Assembly: GCF_900217795.1 (NCBI RefSeq)
Contig: NZ_OBMQ01000007.1
Coordinates: forward strand, 32,088-96,087
Source: Ureibacillus xyleni
GTDB lineage: Bacteria; Bacillota; Bacilli; Bacillales_A; Planococcaceae
Length of the DNA stretch: 64,000 nucleotides
Reading direction: 5' to 3'
The notes beneath the pieces are model-generated. The model saw only the letters and a program-made list of their open reading frames with translations, searched no databases and had not been told where the DNA came from. The position numbers were made by a program, and so were the translations under genes. Each line of letters begins with the position of its first letter. The first letter of the stretch is position 1. Positions 34,646-42,453 of the stretch are shown here, piece after piece.

Positions 34646-34888
34646 AAACCTCCCCTTTCAAAAAATGGTTACGTCACGGTTATCTTACGTAGTAAGAGTT
34701 GCTCCAAAATGGCATATTCGTAATAGTTGCTCAGGTATTGCTATTAAAGGATTTTGAGTCTGCCAAGTAGAAATACTAGGGTAGCATTAATGTTGGTATT
34801 GTAGTTGGTATTCAACTTGGTATGTTCCGTTTAACAGAATTTATGTAGAATAATACCTCAATATTCCGTTTAACAGAATTTTTTTATT
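34646..34888. promoter_or_regulatory. Operator region between the FtsK-like operon and the second XRE gene
   Basis: Contains two identical imperfect dyads TTCCGTTTAACAGAA at 34825-34839 and 34864-34878, 39 bases apart, and three TTGGTAT repeats just upstream (about 34792-34822). The second dyad lies just before the XRE start, so autoregulation by that protein is likely. It probably also controls the leftward FtsK operon. Confidence 0.7.
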
Positions 34889-34897
34889 TTGGAGTTG

Positions 34898-35119
34898 ATG
34901 GATTTGGAAATTGAAGTTAAATTAAAACAACTTTTAAAACAAAGAAATATGAAACAAATCGAATTAGCAAATTTAACTGGATTAACTCCTCGATCCATTT
35001 CTGAATTAGCAAATAATCAAGTGGAGCGTATACCAAGAAAAGCGCTATTGAAAATAGCTGAGGCTTTAAGTATTACAGATATAAGAGAAATAATTGATTT
35101 TAAATTAGATGAACAATAA
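34898..35119 (+). CDS. XRE-family regulator, probable prophage repressor
   Basis: About 73 residues. The HTH is RNMKQIELANLTGLTPRSIS with ELANNQVERIPRKALLKIAE following, typical of small HTH_3/HTH_26 regulators. Start is uncertain: the ATG at 34898 is close behind GGAG (three bases), while a TTG at 34904 has better spacing. Upstream lie two 15-bp dyads. Directly downstream on the same strand is the structured non-coding segment, so they may be co-transcribed. Confidence 0.8.
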   Translation: MDLEIEVKLKQLLKQRNMKQIELANLTGLTPRSISELANNQVERIPRKALLKIAEALSITDIREIIDFKLDEQ

Positions 35120-35122
35120 CAC

Positions 35123-35150
35123 TTGACAAATCCAACCCCTTACACCAGAA
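35123..35150 (+). promoter_or_regulatory. Candidate promoter for the structured RNA
   Basis: TTGACA (35123-35128), 17-base spacer, CAGAAT (35146-35151 region; four of six matches to the -10 consensus), starting four bases after the XRE stop codon. The -35 box is perfect; the -10 is weak. Confidence 0.5.
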
Positions 35151-35152
35151 TT

Positions 35153-35744
35153 GGCGTTTGTTCCAGGAAACGAGCGAAAGTAGTTACCTACTATCTAGCA
35201 AACTAAAAAATAGAATGTTAGATAATAAGTAACTACACGCCTTACACCGTCATTGTGATGTCCGAGGTTTCTCTCTGCGTCTTGTTTTGTAGGAAACTTT
35301 CGTTTCTCACATTCTCATACAATTACAGTCCTGTATGTGTTATCTGCGTAAAGATTGGTTATGTTTGCATAACTGTTTGATAACTTGAATGTGATTACCG
35401 TTACCGTAGTAACCCTGTAATCCCCCTAGCCGTTAATGGTCGCTCTCACCAATTCGGACACACTCTAAACAAGCAAAGAGTTTTGCAGTATCCTAGACTT
35501 AATTTATGCGGTGGCTAAGTCATAACCTGACCATTTTTATTTCAATTGGTGTTATTGGGCAACCACCAACGAGCAAACATGCCTTCATGCTACCTAAAAA
35601 AGACAATAGGAAACTAGACCTTTGCATTTTATCTTTTTTTGAAGTAAAATGAAGGCATGTGAATACACTCTATTTAGTTGTATGTGAATACGCTATTTGA
35701 GTGAATGAGAGGGAAAGCATTGCGAGTGCTAACCCTCTTTTTTT
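35153..35744 (+). ncRNA. Large ornate structured RNA candidate, about 590 nt
   Basis: No gene fits in this stretch, yet it is packed with perfect nested stems: 35183-35187/35229-35233 with 35192-35197/35219-35224; 35316-35321/35332-35337; GTTATC 35339-35344/GATAAC 35379-35384 enclosing GTTATG/CATAAC; GATTAC 35393-35398/GTAATC 35417-35422 enclosing GTTAC/GTAAC; 35496-35501/35516-35521; 35546-35551/35564-35569; and a 12-bp stem 35577-35588/35649-35660. A longer-range pairing joins GAAACG...GAAAGT (35168-35181) with ACTTTCGTTTC (about 35296). It ends with AGAGGG/CCCTCT plus seven T residues (35708-35744), so it is transcribed on the plus strand. Size and prophage setting recall ROOL/GOLLD-type giant RNAs; class not established. 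Confidence 0.75.
35708..35744 (+). terminator. Terminator of the structured RNA
   Basis: AGAGGG (35708-35713) pairs with CCCTCT (35733-35738), with an inner GCA/TGC pairing, then a T7 run on the plus strand. Confidence 0.9.
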
Positions 35745-35749
35745 GTTGC

Positions 35750-35938
35750 TTATTTCCAATTAAAATAACGTGGTTCTAACTCATCCTTTTTAGCTTCGAT
35801 CAAACTATAAACAGATTCTAATTGTTCAGGTGTTAATTCTAATTGGCGTAAATCAATTTTTAATTCGTCTAAAACCATCTTGCAATCCCCAATTGAACCG
35901 TATTGAGCAATAGATGGTCTAAAATAATTTGTAATCAT
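35750..35938 (-). CDS. Small protein coupled to the integrase
   Basis: 62 residues (MITNYFRPSIAQYGSIGDCK), helical and acidic in the second half (LTPEQLESVYSLIEAKKDEL). Its ATG overlaps the integrase stop by ATGA, so translation is coupled. Could be an excision or integration cofactor, but it lacks an obvious DNA-binding motif. Confidence 0.6.
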   Translation of the reverse strand: MITNYFRPSIAQYGSIGDCKMVLDELKIDLRQLELTPEQLESVYSLIEAKKDELEPRYFNWK

Positions 35939-36969
35939 TTTCTTAACCCCCTTTTATTTAACAATGAATTAGCCGGAGAATAATTATCGTGTGCTATTCT
36001 CATATCATTCGTGTCCATTTGAATATATCTACGCATTGTTCGAATATCTGACCATCCACCAATTTTTTGTAGTGTGAAAGCGTCTGCACCATTCAATACC
36101 ATGTTTTTAGCCCATGTATGTCTATAAACGTGTGCAGTAACTTTCTTATCTGTGATTCCGGCTTTATCCGCATAAAATTTCAAACGTTTATTAAAATGAT
36201 TTTGTCCTAATGGCTCTCCCCATTGTGAAAGGAATATTCTATCTGTGCTAAAATGCTTTCTATTTTCTTCTATTAGTTGTAATAATAGTTTTAATGTGTG
36301 AGTTGAGAATGGCACTAATCGAACATGGCGATTCTTTGCAACATGACCATGCACCGTAATAAAGCGAGTTTTAAAATCAATGTCACTAATACGTAAACTT
36401 AATAGCTCTCCTGCCCTAAGCCCACAATCTAGCAAAATTGTCATACACACATAATCACGAAATCCCACATAGTCACGCAGATTGGGTTGTTTAAATAATT
36501 CTTTAATCTCGTCATCTGTAAAGTTATTAGTCAAATCTATATCTTGTTTTAGCAATTTCACGTTGGACAATGGATTGACTTGTATTAAATCCTCTCGTTC
36601 CAAATGATTGAATATTGCCTTATACACTCTCAATCGGATATTGATCGTAGTATCAGATAATCCAATTTCATCTTGCTTTTGGATGTATTTATGACCCTCG
36701 TATTTTACTGCGTCATATTTACAGTAGTTGATATAATCTCTAAGTATTTGAGTAGTTAATTCATCAACTGTTTTTAATTGGGGATAATTTTGATTTAACC
36801 ATTTAATAAAATAGCCCCAATCTTTACGATAATCTTTTAAAGTACGCTCTCTTATGCCCTCTGCCATTTTAGCGGATACAGTTAAATTAAGTGCTTCATC
36901 AAATGTTAATGATGGATATGTCTTATTATTTGACATTTTAGTGAGTCGTTTCTTTTTATTTAAAGCCAT
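35935..36969 (-). CDS. int: Tyrosine integrase
   Basis: 344 residues. An N-terminal SAM-like core-binding domain (SAKMAEGIRERTLKDYRKDW) precedes the catalytic domain with DCGLRAGELLSLR (first Arg), VTAHVYRHTWAKNM (His-x-x-Arg) and GGWSDIRTMRRYIQMD (second His/Trp and Tyr). It inserts the phage into erpA. The chosen ATG has GGGGAGG upstream; that binding site is buried in a terminator-like hairpin. A second ATG 36 bases on has none. Confidence 0.95.
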   Translation of the reverse strand: MALNKKKRLTKMSNNKTYPSLTFDEALNLTVSAKMAEGIRERTLKDYRKDWGYFIKWLNQNYPQLKTVDELTTQILRDYINYCKYDAVKYEGHKYIQKQDEIGLSDTTINIRLRVYKAIFNHLEREDLIQVNPLSNVKLLKQDIDLTNNFTDDEIKELFKQPNLRDYVGFRDYVCMTILLDCGLRAGELLSLRISDIDFKTRFITVHGHVAKNRHVRLVPFSTHTLKLLLQLIEENRKHFSTDRIFLSQWGEPLGQNHFNKRLKFYADKAGITDKKVTAHVYRHTWAKNMVLNGADAFTLQKIGGWSDIRTMRRYIQMDTNDMRIAHDNYSPANSLLNKRGLRK

Positions 36970-36975
36970 ATAAAA

Positions 36976-37021
36976 AAGACCTCCCCAATTAGTATTTGAT
37001 ACTACTAATCAGAAAGGTCTT
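36976..37021 (-). promoter_or_regulatory. Terminator-like hairpin that buries the integrase ribosome-binding site
   Basis: On the minus strand AAGACCT (37021-37015) pairs with AGGTCTT (36982-36976), with an inner ATTAGT/ACTAAT stem, followed by TTTTTT and then the integrase ATG at 36969. The GGGGAGG binding site (36980-36986) overlaps the 3' arm. It stops readthrough from the host erpA gene and/or lowers integrase translation in the lysogen. Confidence 0.8.
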
Positions 37022-37117
37022 GTAATTTACAATCCACAAATACAACTTTTAGGGTTGTGTTCATACATTTTGAGGATTGTATATATGCCTTATTTAGTTG
37101 TTATTTATAACCCTACC

Positions 37118-37492
37118 CTATTCACAAACTTCAGGCGTACCTTCAACTTTAGCCGTTCTAAACGACGTTCCACACCCACATGAAGCAATGGCGTTTGGAT
37201 TGTCAATGGTAAAGCCGCCACCCATTAACGATTGCTTATAGTCAATTTTCGTTCCCATTAAGATTGGTGCATCTTCACGGGAAACAAGAATTTTTAATCC
37301 ATGTTGTTCATCAGAGAAATCGTCGTCAGTTTGTGTACGATCGAAATTCATACCGTAAGAAAGACCACTACAACCACCACCATGCACTGCAACCCGTAAA
37401 AAAGCACCCTCTTCTTCGTTATGTTGTTGCATTTCTTTCACACGAATAGCTGCAGCTTCTGTTAGTTCAATCACCTTTTTTTCACTTGTCAT
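37118..37492 (-). CDS. erpA: A-type iron-sulfur carrier ErpA/HesB
   Basis: 124 residues from the ATG at 37492 (SD AAGGAAGG). All three cluster cysteines are present: HGGGCSGLSYG and ASCGCGTSF near the C-terminus. It delivers Fe-S clusters to target enzymes. In B. subtilis the equivalent is YutM, next to YutI/YuzD/YutJ, as here. The last 31 codons come from the phage; the protein is unchanged in the conserved part, so function should be kept. Confidence 0.92.
   Translation of the reverse strand: MTSEKKVIELTEAAAIRVKEMQQHNEEEGAFLRVAVHGGGCSGLSYGMNFDRTQTDDDFSDEQHGLKILVSREDAPILMGTKIDYKQSLMGGGFTIDNPNAIASCGCGTSFRTAKVEGTPEVCE
37119..37213. repeat. attR: phage-supplied erpA/hesB 3' end
   Basis: Identical over 95 bases to 3470-3564. 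It forms the final 31 codons of erpA, including the CGC cluster ligands, and gives a TAG stop in place of the native TAA. The base before it differs between the two copies (C versus T on the plus strand at 37118/3469), which marks the end of identity. Confidence 0.97.
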
Positions 37493-37663
37493 CCCATTCA
37501 CCTTCCTTCTATTTATATGATATCAAGGAGAAAACTAAAGGTAAAGTTATCGCGCTTATAGTCTAAATTATCCTTTCTAAAAATTAGGTAATTATAATTA
37601 TATTTTTTCATATATAATTGTTATAATAGTCTTACAAATATTTACCCAGAGAGGTTCGATTCG

Positions 37664-38368
37664 ATGGAAGTATCCCCTTTTTATGAAAAAAAAATTGAAT
37701 GTTTATGTTGTAAAAAAACATTTTCTACTTTTAAAATACGTACTAAATCAATAAAAGTTGAACATACAGATACGGATTTTTGTCCAACTTACTCAGATTC
37801 TGCTGTTAATGCATTATATTATAATGTATTCGTCTGTGAACATTGTGGTTTTTCCTTTACTGAAGACTTCACAAAATATTTTGCTCCAGGAATTCGCGAA
37901 TCAATCCATGAAGAAATTTCAAGCAAATGGGTACCACGTAGCTTTTGTGGTGAACGATCCGTCGTTGTAGCAATTGAATCCTATAAATTAGCATATGTTT
38001 GCGGAGTATATAAAAAGGAAAAATCTGTTTCTCTTGCAGGGCTTGCATTGCGAATTGCATGGCTTTATCGTTCTTTAAAAAATGAAGAGCAAGAACAGCG
38101 CTTTATTAAAATGGCGCGTGATCATTACTTAACTTCCTTCTCTACCGAAGACTATGCAGGAACCCAAATGTCTGGAACTCGTGTCATGTATATGGTGGCG
38201 GAACTTTCCAGAAGAATTGGTGATTTAGATAATGCTACCCGTTTCTTCTCAAAAGTAATTGAAAATCAGCGGGTTGGTGGAGAAGCAAAACTTATAGAAA
38301 TGGCAAAAGAACAATGGCAAATTGTTAAAGAGGAAAGAGAGAAGGCACGGGAAATAGCATCAAATTAA
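37664..38368 (+). CDS. DUF2225 protein
   Basis: 234 residues. Two CxxC pairs near the N-terminus (IECLCCKKTF, FVCEHCGFSF) probably bind zinc, followed by TPR-like helices to the end. This matches DUF2225, a conserved Bacillales family of unknown function. The ATG follows AGAGG. Plus-strand, divergent from erpA. Confidence 0.85.
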   Translation: MEVSPFYEKKIECLCCKKTFSTFKIRTKSIKVEHTDTDFCPTYSDSAVNALYYNVFVCEHCGFSFTEDFTKYFAPGIRESIHEEISSKWVPRSFCGERSVVVAIESYKLAYVCGVYKKEKSVSLAGLALRIAWLYRSLKNEEQEQRFIKMARDHYLTSFSTEDYAGTQMSGTRVMYMVAELSRRIGDLDNATRFFSKVIENQRVGGEAKLIEMAKEQWQIVKEEREKAREIASN

Positions 38369-38501
38369 AAATCTAATTTTCAATTGCATTCCAAATTCAA
38401 TTTCCCCTTTATTTTGTAGATTTAGTTGCAATATTTTTGTCAGCTTTTCACTAGTTTTTTTCATCCACTTCATAGTTATTTGGATTTAATTTTTTAGAAA
38501 C

Positions 38502-38542
38502 AAAAAACTAACGTTTAAAACGAATTAAACGTTAGTTTTTTT
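38502..38542. terminator. Bidirectional terminator
   Basis: AAAAACTAACGTTT pairs with AAACGTTAGTTTTT; A/T runs on both sides. Between the convergent DUF2225 and NifU-like genes. Confidence 0.9.
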
Positions 38543-38544
38543 AA

Positions 38545-38781
38545 TTAGAATACTTGCTCAACTTCTATAATGCCTGGTACTTCTTCTAATAATGCGCGCT
38601 CGATTCCAGCTTTTAATGTGATTGTAGAACTTGGGCAGCTTCCACATGCGCCTAATAAACGTAAGCGAACGATACCATCTTCAACATCTACTAACTCACA
38701 GTCGCCACCATCGCGAAGTAAGAATGGTCGTAATTTATCTAAAACTTCTTGTACTTGTTGTTTTTGTTCTAATTCTGTCAT
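38545..38781 (-). CDS. yutI: NifU-like Fe-S scaffold (YutI)
   Basis: 78 residues: the NifU C-terminal domain with [15 protein letters not shown], whose CxxC binds a transient cluster. B. subtilis YutI is the same length and lies in the same neighbourhood (YutM, YuzD, YutJ). Likely works with ErpA. The ATG follows AAAGGAG. Confidence 0.9.
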   Translation of the reverse strand: MTELEQKQQVQEVLDKLRPFLLRDGGDCELVDVEDGIVRLRLLGACGSCPSSTITLKAGIERALLEEVPGIIEVEQVF

Positions 38782-38864
38782 TTCTCTCGACTCCTTTCAT
38801 TAAAATCATTATAATGTGAAGAAACGAAAAAATCCATTATTCCGTTATGAAAGGTTGTTAATCT

Positions 38865-39194
38865 ATGAATGAAAATAATACCATAATAGAAGTTTTTGGT
38901 GCAGATATTATTTGTGCTAGCTGTGTTAATGCACCATCATCAAAAGATACATACGAATGGTTACAAGCCGCAATCAGCCGTAAATATCCGAACCAACCAT
39001 TCTCAATTCGATATGTCGATATTGAACAACCACTCGATAACGACCGAGACAAAGAATGGGCAGAGCGAATTCAAAACGATGAATTTTTCTATCCTCTTGT
39101 GTTAATTAATAATGAGGTAATAGGTGAAGGATATATTCAAATTCAACCTATATTCTCTACATTAGAAAAATTAGGATTTCAACCGGGTGAATAA
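38865..39194 (+). CDS. yuzD: YuzD-like protein (DUF1462)
   Basis: 109 residues with a thioredoxin-like layout: EVFGADIICASCVNAPSSKD (CASC near the N-terminus) and PLVLINNEVIGEGYIQI (cis-Pro-like region). This matches YuzD/DUF1462, always found next to NifU-like genes in Bacillales. Redox function is inferred only. Divergent from yutI. Confidence 0.85.
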   Translation: MNENNTIIEVFGADIICASCVNAPSSKDTYEWLQAAISRKYPNQPFSIRYVDIEQPLDNDRDKEWAERIQNDEFFYPLVLINNEVIGEGYIQIQPIFSTLEKLGFQPGE

Positions 39195-39222
39195 CACCTA
39201 ACTTGGTCAATCATTTTCATGG

Positions 39223-39256
39223 AAAAGCAGCATCAAATTTTTTATGATGCTGCTTT
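39223..39256. terminator. Bidirectional terminator
   Basis: AAAGCAGCATCA pairs with TGATGCTGCTTT over a T-rich loop. Between the convergent yuzD and yutJ-like genes. Confidence 0.85.
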
Positions 39257-39294
39257 CATATTATGTTGCAAAATATGTTCTTTATAACACACGA

Positions 39295-40365
39295 TTAGGA
39301 TTCGTTTTGACGTTTATACATCCATAGTAATCCGGACTTCATTAACCGTGCAATACGTCCTGTTACCGTTGTATCAGCTAAATAAACAAATCCTTGTTTT
39401 TTACCTAAAGAACCCATAAAGCCTTTTAGTTTAATTTCTGGCATTTTTTCAGGTAATGTTTCATTATTCCAACGATGTTTTAATACTTTTACCACACGTT
39501 CAGCTTGTTCTTCGGCTAACTGTGCACTAGCAGGTAAATCAGACGATGCACAATCCCCAATCACATAAACATTTTCGTCAGCAGTAAGTTGGAAGTATTG
39601 ATTAACAAGAGGACGACCTCTTCTATCTTTTTCTGCATCTAGATCACGAACAATTTTTACAGGTTGAACACCCGCTGTCCAAACGATTGCATCTACATCG
39701 ATAATATCATCGTGATTATAAAGTTTTGTCGCTTCAACTTTTGTAATATTTGAGTTTGCAATGACTTCTACATCGTGCTTAATGAACCAATCTTTAACGT
39801 ATTTACTAAGTTTCTCTGGGAAATCTCGTAAAATACGGTCTGAGCGGTCAAACAACTTAATTTTTAAATCTTTACGACTTTCGCGTAGCTCACTTGCAAG
39901 TTCAATTCCACTTAATCCAGCACCAACAATCCCAACTGACGATCCTGGTGGTAATCCACAAAGTTTTTCAAAAGTTGTACGTGATTTGGCAATCGTTTGG
40001 ATACTATAACTATTCTCTTCTGCTCCCGGTACACCGTGATAGTTATCTTCGCAGCCTAAACCTATTACTAAATCATCGTAAGGCACTTCTTGACCATCTT
40101 CTAAAATAACTGTTTTCGCTTTAAGATCAACTTTTGTAATTTCGCCATAAACCGTATTCAATCTTGGGTGTTCTGGGAAATTCACTCTAATTTCTTTATC
40201 AGTAGATGTACCTGCTGCTAATGCGTAAAATTCTGTTTTTAAACTATGGAAAGGCGTTCGATCCACTAATGTAATAACAGTGTCTTCTGGAAAGTTATTC
40301 GGTAATAAACGAAGTAATACTCGCATATTGCCATAACCGCCACCTAGTAATACTAGTTTTCTCAT
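39295..40365 (-). CDS. yutJ: NDH-2-like NADH dehydrogenase (YutJ)
   Basis: 356 residues. FAD-binding VLLGGGYGNMRVLLRLL at the N-terminus, an NADH-binding GIVGAGLSGIELASEL in the middle, and VYVIGDCASSDLPASAQLAE near the end. This is the short type II dehydrogenase family of Bacillus YutJ, which moves electrons from NAD(P)H to quinone or another acceptor at the membrane. The start follows GGGGAG. Confidence 0.9.
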   Translation of the reverse strand: MRKLVLLGGGYGNMRVLLRLLPNNFPEDTVITLVDRTPFHSLKTEFYALAAGTSTDKEIRVNFPEHPRLNTVYGEITKVDLKAKTVILEDGQEVPYDDLVIGLGCEDNYHGVPGAEENSYSIQTIAKSRTTFEKLCGLPPGSSVGIVGAGLSGIELASELRESRKDLKIKLFDRSDRILRDFPEKLSKYVKDWFIKHDVEVIANSNITKVEATKLYNHDDIIDVDAIVWTAGVQPVKIVRDLDAEKDRRGRPLVNQYFQLTADENVYVIGDCASSDLPASAQLAEEQAERVVKVLKHRWNNETLPEKMPEIKLKGFMGSLGKKQGFVYLADTTVTGRIARLMKSGLLWMYKRQNES

Positions 40366-40560
40366 AAAATACTCCCCTACATTCTAATTAACTTTGCCTG
40401 TTGCAAAATCGTTCACAATTTATACATAAAGAGTATATCTTATTGTGATACTTTTCACAATATCTTTTCTTACTTTTTGTGAATAATTTCACAAAAATAT
40501 TCTATTCGTTGACGAAACGAGGAAAAGCTAGTAGCATGTCATTTAGTGAGGTGACCAAGC

Positions 40561-40797
40561 GTGAATCCATTAGTAGAATTTTGCATTAGTAGTCTAGCAA
40601 ATGGTGCACAAGAAACTTATGAAATCTTAGAAAAAGATCCGAACATCGATGTTTTAGAATATGGTTGCTTAAGTTACTGTACATTATGTGATCGCTCTTT
40701 ATACGCTCTTGTAAATGGTGATGTTGTAGAAGCAGACACGCCAGACGAGCTAACAAAAAAGATTTATCAATATATTGAGGATAACCCTCTATTCTAA
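40561..40797 (+). CDS. yuzB: YuzB-like protein (DUF1450)
   Basis: 78 residues, start GTG after [18 protein letters not shown] and [20 protein letters not shown] carry conserved cysteines. Matches DUF1450/YuzB, a small conserved protein of unknown function located beside yutJ in bacilli. The stop is followed by a shared terminator. Confidence 0.88.
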   Translation: MNPLVEFCISSLANGAQETYEILEKDPNIDVLEYGCLSYCTLCDRSLYALVNGDVVEADTPDELTKKIYQYIEDNPLF

Positions 40798-40836
40798 TAA
40801 AAATCCGTGCACAATTATATTTTGTGCACGGATTTT
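40798..40836. terminator. Bidirectional terminator
   Basis: AAATCCGTGCACAA pairs with TTGTGCACGGATTT, with A and T runs. Between the convergent yuzB and yutF-like genes. Confidence 0.9.
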
Positions 40837-41604
40837 TCAGCTTATTTCATCTAAATCTTCAACACAATATGTTGGTTGAAGTGGCTTTTGTAAAACCTGT
40901 TCAGTACTCGTTACCCCAGTATTTACATGGATTGTGTCGCATCCAAAATGAATACCGCAAAGAATATCCGTATCATAATTGTCCCCAATCATGACCATTT
41001 CATCCTTGTGGTAGCCGTACTCGTCCTGGATAACTTGTAACATAACCGGTGATGGCTTTCCAACGAACACTGGCTCAACTGCAGCGACATTTGCAACTAA
41101 CCGTACAAACGATCCGTTCCCTGGTAGGAATCCAAGCTCTGAGGGAAACTTTATATCTTCGTTTGTTCCAACTAACTGCGCTCCATTTTGCACAGCAACA
41201 CATGCTTTTGCCAATTTCATATAATCGATTGTCCGATCAATTCCCATTACAACCACTTCAGGATTTAATTCCTCTTTATCCGTTTCAAACCCCTCTTTTT
41301 GCAATGCATGAAATAACCCATCAGATCCAATGACATGAATTTTTGCTTCACGATAGTGTTGATTTACATACTTAGCAGTAGCTAATGCACTGGAGTAAAT
41401 ACGTTCTTCTGGTACATCTAGTCCAAAATTAGCTAATGTCGTTTGTAACTGGACAGGAGTTTTCGAAGAGTTATTCGTTACTAAAAAATAGTCAATCTTA
41501 TTTTGTTGTAACTTATGAATAAATCGAATGGCCGAATCAATACCTTCAGTTCCTCGATATACTGTCCCGTCTAAATCAAAACAGTATGCACGATATTGCT
41601 TCAT
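40837..41604 (-). CDS. yutF: HAD superfamily phosphatase (NagD/YutF type)
   Basis: 255 residues. Catalytic CFDLDGTVYRG with the two Asp residues, YFLVTNNSS (motif II), and GKPSPVM ... MIGDNYDTDI (motif IV). This is subfamily IIA, as in B. subtilis YutF (p-nitrophenyl phosphatase). Physiological substrate probably a sugar or nucleotide phosphate. Start overlaps the previous stop by one base. Confidence 0.9.
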   Translation of the reverse strand: MKQYRAYCFDLDGTVYRGTEGIDSAIRFIHKLQQNKIDYFLVTNNSSKTPVQLQTTLANFGLDVPEERIYSSALATAKYVNQHYREAKIHVIGSDGLFHALQKEGFETDKEELNPEVVVMGIDRTIDYMKLAKACVAVQNGAQLVGTNEDIKFPSELGFLPGNGSFVRLVANVAAVEPVFVGKPSPVMLQVIQDEYGYHKDEMVMIGDNYDTDILCGIHFGCDTIHVNTGVTSTEQVLQKPLQPTYCVEDLDEIS

Positions 41605-42053
41605 TATTCGTTCTCCGGTAAAAATGCAGAAACTGGTCCTAACTCATTTTCTAAATAGTTTCTTACAAGGCTTGGGAACTTTTTCATCGTAGAAAGACTA
41701 TTCGAAAGTACTTGTAACACTTCTTCATTGTTTACTTGGACAAATTCTCTTACTAACATTTTACGTAAACCAACTACTTCTTTCAGAGGGTTTTCCATAT
41801 TTGCTTCTATCACTTTTTCATCAATTAAAATATCTATAATATCATCATAACTTCCTGGGTCGCGCATGATAAAGCCGTCAATAATTAAGTTCCCTACATC
41901 CATCATTGCTTCCATTGCATTATGTCCTATACGTTGTAGGGCTAAAGTTGAAATTTCATCTGCTAACCAGTTATGATTGCCTTCAAAAATTGTTAGTAGT
42001 TCTTCTAAGTGATTTAGTGTAACCGTGATTTTATTTCGATCTACAAAATACAT
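41604..42053 (-). CDS. yutE: DUF86/HEPN-like protein (YutE)
   Basis: 149 residues from the ATG at 42053, after GGAGGATC; an upstream frame to 42140 is not likely used. Helical, with TLALQRIGHNAMEAMMDVGN and VVGLRKMLVREFVQVNNEE. The family (HepT-like) includes RNA-cleaving toxins, but the catalytic RxxxxH is not preserved clearly here (REFVQVN), so a toxin role is doubtful. It overlaps the phosphatase gene by one base. Confidence 0.8.
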   Translation of the reverse strand: MYFVDRNKITVTLNHLEELLTIFEGNHNWLADEISTLALQRIGHNAMEAMMDVGNLIIDGFIMRDPGSYDDIIDILIDEKVIEANMENPLKEVVGLRKMLVREFVQVNNEEVLQVLSNSLSTMKKFPSLVRNYLENELGPVSAFLPENE

Positions 42054-42146
42054 GCTTAAGATCCTCCATTCAAATCTAAAAAGGTTGATAGTCGTTTCCT
42101 TTCTATAGTAACATATTATGAAGAATTGGAAGGAGTACAAAACAAA

Positions 42147-42413
42147 ATGGAACGTTTTTTCTTATATGATGATATAGAAGATACAAAAACGAGATTCGTA
42201 AGCTTTACAGGTAGCAAGTTACGTTATGATTTAGCCATAATGCAATCAACTCGTTTTTTTGGTAAAGTGCTAGTTTTAGATATGCAATTTGGCCGTTTTG
42301 CAATTATTGGGCCAGACGACTTAGAAGAGCCGGGTTATTTAGAACATGTATTCAATAAAACTGAAGAAGAAGCAGAGGACTTGAGAGAGTATTTAACGGA
42401 GTTGTTAGGGTAA
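42147..42413 (+). CDS. DUF3055-type small protein
   Basis: 88 residues from the ATG at 42147, after GGAAGGAG. MERFFLYDDIEDTKTRFVSF and VLVLDMQFGRFAIIGPDDLE recall the DUF3055 family of Bacilli; I assign this from memory of the family. No function known. Divergent from yutE. Confidence 0.65.
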   Translation: MERFFLYDDIEDTKTRFVSFTGSKLRYDLAIMQSTRFFGKVLVLDMQFGRFAIIGPDDLEEPGYLEHVFNKTEEEAEDLREYLTELLG

Positions 42414-42453
42414 AAAAACACCGCGCATATATTTTATATGCGCGGCGTTTTTT
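42413..42453. terminator. Bidirectional terminator
   Basis: CCGCGCATAT pairs with ATATGCGCGG, flanked by A and T runs; ends two convergent genes. Confidence 0.9.

Larger units (their letters stand above)
3470..37213. mobile_element. Complete siphovirus-type prophage, about 33.7 kb, integrated in erpA/hesB
   Basis: Bounded by a perfect 95-bp direct repeat (3470-3564 and 37119-37213). Inside are an integrase beside the right end, lysogeny regulators, a replication/transcription module, terminase, portal, protease, HK97-fold capsid, connectors, tail, fibres, holin and endolysin, in standard temperate-siphophage order. All structural genes appear intact, so it may be inducible. Almost every gene is on the minus strand; only the two XRE regulators and a structured non-coding segment are on the plus strand. 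Unusual cargo is a single-chain two-barrel RNA polymerase and a large folded RNA candidate. Confidence 0.97.

Noticed and set aside
35153..35744. tRNA cluster or CRISPR array in the structured region
   Set aside because: No tRNA cloverleaf with CCA-ready acceptor and T-loop GTTCRA, and no regular direct repeats with spacers; repeated GTGAATAC and CCTTACACC occur only twice each.
3470..37213. Integrative conjugative element rather than prophage
   Set aside because: FtsK-like and replication-relaxation genes occur in ICEs, but relaxase and type IV secretion genes are absent, whereas a full set of head, tail and lysis genes is present.
41604..42053. HepT toxin of a toxin-antitoxin pair
   Set aside because: DUF86 family resemblance, but no MntA-type nucleotidyltransferase neighbour and the RxxxxH motif is not clear; core conserved position beside yutF favours housekeeping.
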